NCBI GenBank assembly: GCA_014237965.1
Contig: JABABZ010000003.1
Coordinates: 1-46,940 of the forward strand
DNA: 46,940 bases
Direction of reading: 5' to 3'
Source: Phycisphaerales bacterium
GTDB taxonomy: Bacteria > Planctomycetota > Phycisphaerae > Phycisphaerales > SM1A02
A program made the position numbers and the translations under genes. Below are positions 1-8,519 of this stretch, piece by piece. Under the pieces are notes generated by a model. That model had not been told where the DNA came from. It worked only from the letters and a program-made list of their open reading frames with translations, and ran no database searches. The stretch's first letter is position 1. Every line of letters begins with the position of its first letter.

Positions 1-615
1 GGGAAGCGGAATATTCTGGGCCTGAAGCGGCACCATCAGTTTCGGAAGCAGGATGGTCACGAAGATCACCACGCTGATGGCCATGATCACCATGACGATC
101 ATCGGGTAGATCGTGGCCCCGACCAGTTCCCGGCGAACTTCGACGCTGCGTTCCAGAAGATCGGACAACTGATGCAGCACTTCGTGCATCTTGCCCGAGG
201 CGTCGGCGGCCCTGATCATGCCGACCACCATGTCGTCGAACGGAGCGCCGTATTCACGACATGCTTCGTGCAGCGGTCGGCCCGACTCCACGCGTTCGAT
301 GAGGAAATCGAGGATGGTCTCCTGCCGAGGATTGGCCGCCTGACGACGAACGATCACCAGCCCCTGCATCAGTGGCAGTCCAGCTTCCACCGCGGTGGCG
401 AGTTCCCGCATCAGGTTCGCGAGTTCGACGGCGGAGATCGTCGGGCGGCTCGGCGCCTTCGACATGGCCGATTCGCTGTCCGACTCGACGATCTGGGTCG
501 CCTTCTTGCCTTGAGAACGGATGCGTTCCATCGCGGCATCGCGACTGCTGGCAGTGACCGTCCCGGACACCGCGTGGCCCTGTTTGTCGATTCCCTGATA
601 TGCAAATGCCGGCAT
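1..615 (-). CDS. gspF: Type II secretion system inner-membrane protein GspF, N-terminal part (runs off the window edge)
   Basis: Translated by hand from the complement: MPAFAYQGIDKQGHAVSGTVTASSRDAAMERIRSQGKKATQIVE...ELANLMRELATAVEAGLPLMQGL...; typical GspF/PilC N-terminus; starts 6 nt after the gspE stop. Confidence 0.9.
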   Translation of the reverse strand, partial: MPAFAYQGIDKQGHAVSGTVTASSRDAAMERIRSQGKKATQIVESDSESAMSKAPSRPTISAVELANLMRELATAVEAGLPLMQGLVIVRRQAANPRQETILDFLIERVESGRPLHEACREYGAPFDDMVVGMIRAADASGKMHEVLHQLSDLLERSVEVRRELVGATIYPMIVMVIMAISVVIFVTILLPKLMVPLQAQNIPLP

Positions 616-621
616 GCTGGA

Positions 622-2310
622 TCAAGCCCCGAAGTCGTCGACATCCTGAGTGGCCCGGAGTACTTCCTCCGGAGTCGTGAGTCCCTCGATCGCCTTGCGG
701 ATTCCGTCTTCCCTCATCGAGACGAAGTCGTCGCCGAGCATCTTCCGAAGCTCCATCAAGGATCGGCCTTCCGAGATGCCCCCGCGGAGGGAGTTCGAGA
801 TCCGGATCAGTTCATAGAATCCGATTCGTCCCCGGAATCCGGTGTTGGAGCACTTCTCGCAACCCGTGCCGACGGAGGCCTTCCCGTCGAAACGCCCCGA
901 TTCCTCGGGTGGGAGTCGATGAAGCAGATCCTCGGTCATGTCGATCTCGGTCCGGCAGTGGTTGCAGATGCGTCGGCCGAGTCGCTGGGCGAGGATGCCT
1001 TCGAGCACCGATGCGACGAGATACGGCTCGGCGCCCATGTCGATCATCCGGCCGACCGAGGAGATCGCATCGTTGGTATGCAGCGTCGAGAAGACGAGGT
1101 GACCGGTGAGCGCGGAACGAATCACGATGTCGACCGTCTCCGCGTCGCGAATCTCGCCGACGAAGATGACGTCCGGATCCTGACGAAGAATCGAGCGAAG
1201 GCCCGATGCGAAGGTCAGTCCCCGTTTCGGGTTGACCGGAATCTGGTTGATTCCGCCGAGTTCGTACTCGACGGGATCTTCGATCGTGATGATCTTCTTG
1301 CGTGGGTCGTAGAGCTTGCTGAGTCCGGCGTAGAGCGTCGTGGTCTTGCCTGATCCGGTTGGTCCGGTGACCAGTACGAGGCCGTGGGGCTTCGCGATCA
1401 GGTTGTCCATCGTCTCGCGATCCCGCTCGGCCATTCCGAGGCTCTTGAGATCGAGCGGGAGGGAGGACTTGTCGAGAATTCTCATGACCACCGATTCGCC
1501 GTAGAGCGTCGGTACGGTCGAGACTCGAATGTCCACTTTCCGGCCTTCGAATCGCAGCGAGATGTGCCCGTCCTGCGGGACGTATCGCTCTGCGATGTTC
1601 ATGTGAGCCATGATCTTGATTCGGCCCACGAGCGCGGCCTGCAGATGCTTCGGGGGCGAGGGCTGCTCTCGAAGCACGCCATCGATCCGATACTTCACCT
1701 TGAGCTCTTCCTCGAAGGGCTCGACGTGGACGTCACTGGTTCTCGACTGGATCGCTTCCAGCAGCACCAGGTTGACCAGGTTGATGAGCGAGGGTTGCTC
1801 GGCCATCTGGTGGACATCGTCGGCTTCGATCGCGTCGAGGTTGTGCTCGTCCTCGCTTGCGAGTCCGTCGTCGGCGGCGAGACTCTCGGCCATTCGCGCC
1901 GCCGTCGTCCCGTAGGCCGCTTTCATCAACTCCGCGAATGACGGGGCTTCAAGACCCACCCTTTGTACTTCTCGTGAAGTCCGGATCGCCACTTCGTCGA
2001 CCGCTTCGGTATCGAGCGGGTTGAGCATCGCGATCCGGATGCCGCCGTTCTCCATGGAGATCGGCACGACGCGGAGTCGAACCGCGACCTCCGGAGGCAG
2101 GAGCGCCGCGGCGTCGGTGTCGAGTTCGGGAATGCCGTCGAAGACCTCGATTCCGAGGAGTCGAAGTCGTTCCAGATCGATACCTTCGTCCGCCTCCGTG
2201 GTGGACTCGCCGGGTACTTCCAGCGTGATCTCGGAACCGGTGATATCGGCGTCGCCGCCGAAATCAACCGGGTTCTCGAACCGTGTTTCCTCGCCGATTT
2301 GCTCGCTCAC
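622..2310 (-). CDS. gspE: Type II secretion / type IV pilus assembly ATPase GspE
   Basis: Walker A GPTGSGKTTTLYAGL, Asp box ITIEDPVEYEL, Walker B DPDVIFVGEIRD, His box LTGHLVFSTLHTNDA, CxxC zinc motif. Confidence 0.95.
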   Translation of the reverse strand: MSEQIGEETRFENPVDFGGDADITGSEITLEVPGESTTEADEGIDLERLRLLGIEVFDGIPELDTDAAALLPPEVAVRLRVVPISMENGGIRIAMLNPLDTEAVDEVAIRTSREVQRVGLEAPSFAELMKAAYGTTAARMAESLAADDGLASEDEHNLDAIEADDVHQMAEQPSLINLVNLVLLEAIQSRTSDVHVEPFEEELKVKYRIDGVLREQPSPPKHLQAALVGRIKIMAHMNIAERYVPQDGHISLRFEGRKVDIRVSTVPTLYGESVVMRILDKSSLPLDLKSLGMAERDRETMDNLIAKPHGLVLVTGPTGSGKTTTLYAGLSKLYDPRKKIITIEDPVEYELGGINQIPVNPKRGLTFASGLRSILRQDPDVIFVGEIRDAETVDIVIRSALTGHLVFSTLHTNDAISSVGRMIDMGAEPYLVASVLEGILAQRLGRRICNHCRTEIDMTEDLLHRLPPEESGRFDGKASVGTGCEKCSNTGFRGRIGFYELIRISNSLRGGISEGRSLMELRKMLGDDFVSMREDGIRKAIEGLTTPEEVLRATQDVDDFGA

Positions 2311-2382
2311 GATGACCTTGCTTCCATGCGTCCCGCCGGGATGTTCGATCCATGGCGGAAGAGAGGTTCTTTGGATTCTGAA

Positions 2383-3771
2383 TCAGTCGCGGTCGCCACT
2401 CTTGCCGCCCTTGCCGGATCCGGTGGGGTCGAGGGATTCGGAGGTGCCGGAGCCTCGCCCTTCCTTGCTGGCTTCACCGGGGCTCTTGAACATCGGCCGT
2501 GACGAGTTGTTCTTGCCTGGAGCGAGGGTTCGCGTCCTCTCCTTGGCGACCCCATTCTCGTCCAGTTCCACACCGTCGAGCGTTGGAATTCGGTTGGTCT
2601 TGGAGGAGTTTCCGGGAAGGTTCCCGGTCTGCTCGGGATTGAGAATCGCCAGAATCCGTCGACGCGTCTCGTCGACGAGATCGTTCTTCTCGGCAATCAG
2701 TCGATCGGCGACGCTGGTGACTCGATCAACCGTTTTTCCGTTCCGACGATCGATCATTCGCTGGACCTTCTCGCGGGATTCGCCCGGCTGGTTCGTTCGG
2801 TAGGCCTCGACGATTCTCATCTCGATGCTCTCGAGCCGAAGCTCGAAGTCGGCTTCGATGTCGTCGAGCTGCATCACCTGCGAGTCGCTCAATTCAGGAT
2901 CGCTGTTCCGCGCCGATTCGATCAGACGGGGGATCGGCGTCGGCCGGAATGCACGGGGGTAGCCGTCGAGCAATGCGGACTGACGGAACTGTTCGCCGAA
3001 CTCATCCGGAAGTGCCGCGGAGATCTTCTCGATGTAGTCGTCCTGGACACGTCGAACGAGAACTCTGGTCGACATGATCTGGTCGGTGGCGCGGAGACCG
3101 GCATCGAAGTCCATGCCCGCCATGGCGTCCTTGATCTCCTCCTGAAGTGACGCGATCTTCGCCGCTCGAACCGACAAGGCCGAATCAAGAGACAACTCGT
3201 ACTCGACGAGCAGGGGATCGAGCCCTTCTTCGATCTCGTACGGGAAACGCATGGTGCGGATCAGGGTGTAGAGGTCCACCGACTCGCCCATGAGTTCACC
3301 CTTGGGAAGCTCCTTCTCTCGACGGAGCGTTCTTTCGAACCGAGGCCAGCGGGAGATCTGATCTCCAGTGAGCTGCGCCTTGATGTTGCGGAGGAAGATG
3401 ACTCCGAGGGCGGCTCGGTCGGCATCCCACGCCGCCAGGGGCTCGAGGATGAGTTCCATGACCGCATCCGGTCTGGCGTTGCCGATCCGACCCTGGAGGG
3501 CTCTCATCTTCTCCTTGACGTCGTCCACGCCGGATTCGAAGGAGATCATGTAGTCCTGCAACAAGACTTCGACGATGGGTCGCTGCCAGTCCTCGAGTCT
3601 CAGAATCTCGACGAAGAGTGGCATGTCCCGATCAAGGAATTCGGGCCGAAACGAGTCAGCGAATCCCGCCTGGGCGCCGAACTGAGCATGTGCCGGCGTC
3701 GCAACGGTGAAGAGGGAACCGGCGGACATGACGGCGGCGAGAGCGCATGTCTTGAGTCTTCGAAAGGACAT
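2383..3771 (-). CDS. Secreted helix-rich protein of unknown function with Gly/Ser/Lys-rich C-terminal tail
   Basis: Signal peptide MSFRRLKTCALAAVMSAGSLFTVATPAHAQ; tail ...GRGSGTSESLDPTGSGKGGKSGDRD. Start placed at 3771 rather than the ORF-track 3963. Confidence 0.8.
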   Translation of the reverse strand: MSFRRLKTCALAAVMSAGSLFTVATPAHAQFGAQAGFADSFRPEFLDRDMPLFVEILRLEDWQRPIVEVLLQDYMISFESGVDDVKEKMRALQGRIGNARPDAVMELILEPLAAWDADRAALGVIFLRNIKAQLTGDQISRWPRFERTLRREKELPKGELMGESVDLYTLIRTMRFPYEIEEGLDPLLVEYELSLDSALSVRAAKIASLQEEIKDAMAGMDFDAGLRATDQIMSTRVLVRRVQDDYIEKISAALPDEFGEQFRQSALLDGYPRAFRPTPIPRLIESARNSDPELSDSQVMQLDDIEADFELRLESIEMRIVEAYRTNQPGESREKVQRMIDRRNGKTVDRVTSVADRLIAEKNDLVDETRRRILAILNPEQTGNLPGNSSKTNRIPTLDGVELDENGVAKERTRTLAPGKNNSSRPMFKSPGEASKEGRGSGTSESLDPTGSGKGGKSGDRD

Positions 3772-4007
3772 AAATCTGGAACTCCTTGCTGAAACAGGCT
3801 TTACGATGCTTTGGCAAGCATGGCCGGGCCGGTCTGACGTCATCGAATCGAGGATTCCGGTCCTCTGAGAGAGGAACGCGGGACACGAGAGAATATGGCA
3901 CTGGGGAGGCATCAATCCGGTTTGTGGTGGGATTTCAGCTCCAGAGACCCCATTTTCGATCACTTGGAGGATCTAGAGCAGTCGGAGAGCCGAAAATTCG
4001 ACTTGGT

Positions 4008-4706
4008 TCAGTCGGGCCGCACCGTTCTCTGCTCGATCCGCTTCTCGGACGTGGTCGCCACGATCCGGTCCACATAGATGCCGGGGGTGTGGATTCCATC
4101 CGGATCGAGCTGGCCGATCTCCACGAGTTCCTCGACTTCGACCACGGTCTTCTGCCCGCACGAAGCGGCCATCGGGTTGAAGTTCCTCGCCGTCCGACGG
4201 TAGACCAGATTGCCGCTCCGATCGGCCTTCCAGGCCTTCACAAGGGCGAGATCAGCCTTGATTCCCCGCTCCATGACGAAGGTCTCGCCATCGAACTCAC
4301 GAGTCTCCTTGCCTTCGGCGACCATGGTTCCGACGCCCGTCTTGGTGAAGAAAGCCGGGATTCCCGCCCCGCCAGCCCTCATTCGCTCGGCGAGCGTCCC
4401 CTGGGGGTTGAATTCAACCTCCAGTTCGCCGGCCATGAACTGCCGTTCGAATTCGGCATTCTCCCCCACGTAACTGGAAACCATCTTCCGGATCTGCCTG
4501 GTCTCCAGCAGCAGGCCGAGCCCCCAATCGTCGACGCCGGCATTGTTGCTGACCGCGACCAGATCTCGAGCCCCGGAGTCCCGGAGCGCGGTGATCAAGA
4601 GTTCCGGAATGCCACAGAGGCCGAAGCCACCGACGGCGACGGTCATTCCGTCCTCAACGAGATCCGCAAGCGCCGCGGACGGTGAATCGAAGACCTTGTC
4701 GACCAT
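4008..4706 (-). CDS. 3-oxoacid CoA-transferase subunit A family
   Basis: [38 protein letters not shown]...[14 protein letters not shown]...[25 protein letters not shown]-like motifs of ScoA/AtoD. Confidence 0.93.
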   Translation of the reverse strand: MVDKVFDSPSAALADLVEDGMTVAVGGFGLCGIPELLITALRDSGARDLVAVSNNAGVDDWGLGLLLETRQIRKMVSSYVGENAEFERQFMAGELEVEFNPQGTLAERMRAGGAGIPAFFTKTGVGTMVAEGKETREFDGETFVMERGIKADLALVKAWKADRSGNLVYRRTARNFNPMAASCGQKTVVEVEELVEIGQLDPDGIHTPGIYVDRIVATTSEKRIEQRTVRPD

Positions 4707-4745
4707 GACGGCATCCTTCCACTGAACATCCTCGAAACCCGTTCA

Positions 4746-6125
4746 ATGGGCATTCGATGGGGTTTTCACGGCCGTAGAGTGTACCTCTTCCGCGGTATCC
4801 TCGGACTCACACGTGCCCCGCCGATCGAACATGCATCCCCTTCGGGACGGAGCCTCTTGATCTCAGTGCAGCAACTCTCGAAGAACGGCGTCGACCAGCC
4901 GGACACTCGGAAGCGTCAGCCCGGCGACCTGCTGGTGATCGGAGCGCTCCTGGTTCTCACCGCGCTTCCCGATGCCATGGTCGTTCCGATTCTCGAGGAA
5001 CTTCTGGTCGTTCGATACGACGTTGATCCGGGGTTGTCCCACGCCTTCATCTCGATCAACCTGATCGGCGGGCTCTGTGCGCTCCCCCTCCTTCGGATCG
5101 CGATGCGTCGGGGTCGGCCGATCCTGGCCGTGGCATTCGCCGCGATCGCCGACGCCGCACTTCTCGCCGCGATGTGGCTGCCGATCGGATTCGGCCCGAC
5201 CATTCTCCTGCGCGCCGTGGAAGGCGCCGCCGATGTGATCGTCTTCGCCGTGGTCTTCGACCTCGTCGGGCAAGCGGGCCGTCGAGGTGGTGCCGGTCTT
5301 CGATTTGGATTCGGCGCGGCGCTGCTGAGCATGGCGCTCGGCGGAGGTGCGATTCTCGGGGGGCAACTCGCAGGCGGAGATGCCGGTGGCGGGCAAGCGG
5401 CGCGGGCGGTCTATCTGGTCGGTGCGATGGCTTGCCTCTTGGCCGGCATCATCGCATTCGTCTGTCGCAATCGACTCCGACGCCTGGAGGGCGTCGCGGC
5501 CGAACCGGCCAGGGCGGAACCCGGCCCGGCCCCGGACCAGACCGCGAGGGCGCCGCTCTGGCCGCTCATGTTGATGGCCGGCGCCGATCGGGCTGCCGGC
5601 GGATTGCTGACGGGAACGCTCGGTCTGTTTCTGGCCGAAGCGGTCGGATTGGAGCCTTCGATTCGCGGGCGACTGATCGGATCCGTGCTGTTGATGATGG
5701 GACTTGGAGCGATTCCCGCCGGTTGGATCTCGGACCGCTTCGGCGACCTCTTGATTCGAGCCATCGGGGGGGTCACCTTCGCGATCGGTCTCTTCGTCCT
5801 GCCTTTTGCCGCCAGTGATCTGGCAAGCCTCTCCGCCACCATGCTCCTTCTCGGTGTCGGCGGAGCCACGTTGCTGCCGACCTCGCTCGCCTTGCTCGAT
5901 CGGCTTCACAGGGGACTGGTCGGCATGGGTGGTTTTCGAGCCGCCGGTGACATCGGATTCCTGATCGGAGTCTCGGTCGCCGGCGCCTTGATTCACATGC
6001 TTGGAGACGGCGAAGGCTCCCGATTCGGGTACGCGAGCGTCATCGCGGGATTCGCCATCATGCATCTCTCGTGCACCGCCATCGTGATTCCGCTGCTGGC
6101 TCGGCACGGACGGCGCGGGAACTGA
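4746..6125 (+). CDS. MFS-type membrane transporter (start uncertain; GTG at 4866 also possible)
   Basis: About 12 hydrophobic segments and an MFS loop-like motif GWISDRFGDLLIR. Confidence 0.8.
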   Translation: MGIRWGFHGRRVYLFRGILGLTRAPPIEHASPSGRSLLISVQQLSKNGVDQPDTRKRQPGDLLVIGALLVLTALPDAMVVPILEELLVVRYDVDPGLSHAFISINLIGGLCALPLLRIAMRRGRPILAVAFAAIADAALLAAMWLPIGFGPTILLRAVEGAADVIVFAVVFDLVGQAGRRGGAGLRFGFGAALLSMALGGGAILGGQLAGGDAGGGQAARAVYLVGAMACLLAGIIAFVCRNRLRRLEGVAAEPARAEPGPAPDQTARAPLWPLMLMAGADRAAGGLLTGTLGLFLAEAVGLEPSIRGRLIGSVLLMMGLGAIPAGWISDRFGDLLIRAIGGVTFAIGLFVLPFAASDLASLSATMLLLGVGGATLLPTSLALLDRLHRGLVGMGGFRAAGDIGFLIGVSVAGALIHMLGDGEGSRFGYASVIAGFAIMHLSCTAIVIPLLARHGRRGN

Positions 6126-6162
6126 TCGACGAGCATCGGGAGGGGCGTGGGTTCATGAAACG

Positions 6163-6203
6163 AGCCGCCCCGCATCATCACCACAGATCGACACGGGGCG
6201 GCT
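6163..6203. terminator. Putative bidirectional terminator hairpin between convergent MFS and sigma genes
   Basis: Perfect 10-bp inverted repeat AGCCGCCCCG (6163-6172) / CGGGGCGGCT (6194-6203); only a weak T-tract. Confidence 0.5.
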
Positions 6204-6235
6204 GGAATGGAGATTGGAGCACTTGCTCGTCGTGA

Positions 6236-7336
6236 TCAGTTGTCCCGCGGTCGAATCGTGTCCTCTGGACTCTGAAGCCCTTCGATGGTCGACCTCAGCT
6301 TCGCGAGCGCCTTGTTCTGGATCTGGCGGACCCGTTCCTTGGTCACACCGATGATCTGCCCGACCTGTTCGAGCGTGAGGGTCGGAGCCTGGCTTGGAGA
6401 TCCGACTCCGAACCGGTGACCGATGACGGTTCGTTCGACCAATGTGAGATCGGCCTCGTTGGTATCCATGAGGTGCCGTACTTCGTCGGCGGAGTCGGCG
6501 ACGAACTCGGCTCGGCGCTTCTCCAGATGATCGGATCGTTCGAAATCCGGATCGAAGTCGGTGATGAACCGCTGCCGATGCCGAGTGCTCTTCATCCCGT
6601 GCCGGCTGAACGCCTTGAGAATGGCGCGGCACGCGTAAGTGCTGAACTTGAAGCCTCGTTCGCAATCGAACTTGTCGACCGATCGCATCAACGCCATGTT
6701 TCCTTCACCGACGAGGTCGGCGAATTCGCCGTCCATGATGCGGACGCGTTTCGCCATCGCCAGCACCAACGCGAGATTGGTCTCGGCGATCTGCTCCCGG
6801 AACGCGGCGGCGATGGCGTGCCACTGCAGCAGTTCGCGGGCCTGGGCCAGATCGGGGCGGGCCTTGCCGATCGCGATCTGGACCGTACGCATTCTGAATC
6901 GGGCGTAGTTGAACTTCAGGAAGAGGATTCGCTCCTGAGCGCCGGTGAGCAGGACGGACTTCTTGCTTCGAGGTGGCTCGGATCGGCCTCGCGTGGGGAT
7001 CAGGTCCTCCATCAGAGGGCGGTACCAGGAGACGTCGGGTCGATCCACCTCGTCGAGCCCGAAGATCGTCGTCTCCGCACCTTCCTCGTGGAAGACGTTC
7101 GCATCGGTGAAGTCGATCTCCTTTTCGAGGAGTCGGCTCAGAAAGCGCTCCTCCCGGCGCGAGAGCTTCCGCAAGTCGCGTTCGGGGTTCCGTCGGCCGG
7201 CACGGGTTCCATCACTGGGCTTCGAGCGGGCAGTGGGAAGTGGTGAGACGGAGGCCCTCGCCCTGGACCGAGCTCGGTCCAGCGGTGAGTTGCGTCCGAT
7301 GAGAGATTGTGTTTCACGCGTTCGTGGCATGGTCAT
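6236..7336 (-). CDS. RNA polymerase sigma-70 family factor, atypical
   Basis: Region 2: LVGEGNMALMRSVDKFDCERGFKFSTYACRAILKAFSR. Region 4: LTLEQVGQIIGVTKERVRQIQNKALAKLR. Start at MTMPRTRE. Confidence 0.9.
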   Translation of the reverse strand: MTMPRTRETQSLIGRNSPLDRARSRARASVSPLPTARSKPSDGTRAGRRNPERDLRKLSRREERFLSRLLEKEIDFTDANVFHEEGAETTIFGLDEVDRPDVSWYRPLMEDLIPTRGRSEPPRSKKSVLLTGAQERILFLKFNYARFRMRTVQIAIGKARPDLAQARELLQWHAIAAAFREQIAETNLALVLAMAKRVRIMDGEFADLVGEGNMALMRSVDKFDCERGFKFSTYACRAILKAFSRHGMKSTRHRQRFITDFDPDFERSDHLEKRRAEFVADSADEVRHLMDTNEADLTLVERTVIGHRFGVGSPSQAPTLTLEQVGQIIGVTKERVRQIQNKALAKLRSTIEGLQSPEDTIRPRDN

Positions 7337-7698
7337 GTGATCGCCCGGTCCCGAGGACCAAAGCACCCCCTGTGTTGTGCCACCCCAAGTGGACACCGAA
7401 GCGAGGAGTCACGCCGGCGACCCGAAAAGACTCCTTCGTTCATCCTGAATCGAAGTGACGAGTCATCCAAGGTGACGGCGTTTCCTCCGCCACTTCCCTA
7501 CGCTTCGCCGCGCCGACTGGTTCGGATTCTCTGCAGTCGTCTCTCTTGGTTATTCGTGCTCCTGAGTGCCGTGGTTGCACGAACGAGTTCCATTCCATTC
7601 ACGAAAGGCGGGCTGGAAGCGTCGAAACGCGTGTTTATTCCGGTTCGAGTGGGTTCAACCCCGCCCCGGGAGAGATTTTCAACTTTCCCGATTACACA

Positions 7699-7727
7699 GG
7701 CCGGTCGACGAAACTCGTCGACCGGCC
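7699..7727. terminator. Strong hairpin downstream of ndk (putative terminator or processing site)
   Basis: Perfect 13-bp arms GGCCGGTCGACGA/TCGTCGACCGGCC with 3-nt loop; no clear T-tract. Confidence 0.45.
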
Positions 7728-7772
7728 CTGGTATTCCGCTCAAATTCCGGCTGTGGCCTCACGGCCGTCGGC

Positions 7773-8243
7773 TCACTCCGGAGTACCGGAGGACATGTCG
7801 TAGACCCAGGCATCGCCGGGACGGGACCAGTCCAGAACTTCGCCGTCGTTGAAGAACAAGCCCAGCTCGCGGCTGGCTGCTTCGGGGCTGTCGCTGCCGT
7901 GGATGAGGTTGAAGGAGCTCGAAACGCCGAAGTCGCCTCGGATCGTTCCCGGGTCGGCCTTGAAACCGAAGGTGGCGCCCATCATCGAGCGGCAGATGGC
8001 GATGGCACCATTGCCTCGGAGGGCGAGCACGAGGACGGGAGAGGAGGTCATGAACCCGACCAGGCCCGGATAGAACGGTCGTTCCTTGTGATCGGCGTAG
8101 TGGGTCGCGGCCAGCTCGTCGCTGATCTTCATGAACTTCCCACCGACGACTTGGAGGCCCTTGTCCTCGAAGCGGCTGATGATGCGTCCCATGAGACCCC
8201 GTTGAACGGCGTCGGGCTTCAGAATGATGAGGGTGGTTTCCAT
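7773..8243 (-). CDS. ndk: Nucleoside diphosphate kinase
   Basis: METTLIILKPDAVQRGLMGRIISRFEDKGLQVVGGKF...; HGSDSPEAASRELGLFF active-site signature. Confidence 0.97.
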   Translation of the reverse strand: METTLIILKPDAVQRGLMGRIISRFEDKGLQVVGGKFMKISDELAATHYADHKERPFYPGLVGFMTSSPVLVLALRGNGAIAICRSMMGATFGFKADPGTIRGDFGVSSSFNLIHGSDSPEAASRELGLFFNDGEVLDWSRPGDAWVYDMSSGTPE

Positions 8244-8519
8244 GGTGTCTCCACTGGCTTGGGAACGAATCCGGAGGCCGATCCACTTCCGAGGCGGATT
8301 CGGGCGAGACCGCGGTTCCGCCGCGGTGGGTCGGGGACGATAGCGGATCGCGTCCCGATCCGGGGGGAAAGCCGTTCGGATTCGTCGCTCCGGCCCGGAA
8401 TCCGGTAGTTTCTCGGTCAGGTGGCAGGAAGCCGCCTCGTCTCAGGGGACGCCCACCTTCCCCACGGGCAGGTCCATCCCGTTCGGATGAATAGCCGAGA
8501 CCGCGCAGTGAGCAATGGA

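Noticed and set aside
4863-6107. 414-aa minus-strand ORF antisense to the MFS gene
   Set aside because: Highly charged, low-complexity product typical of antisense to hydrophobic codons.
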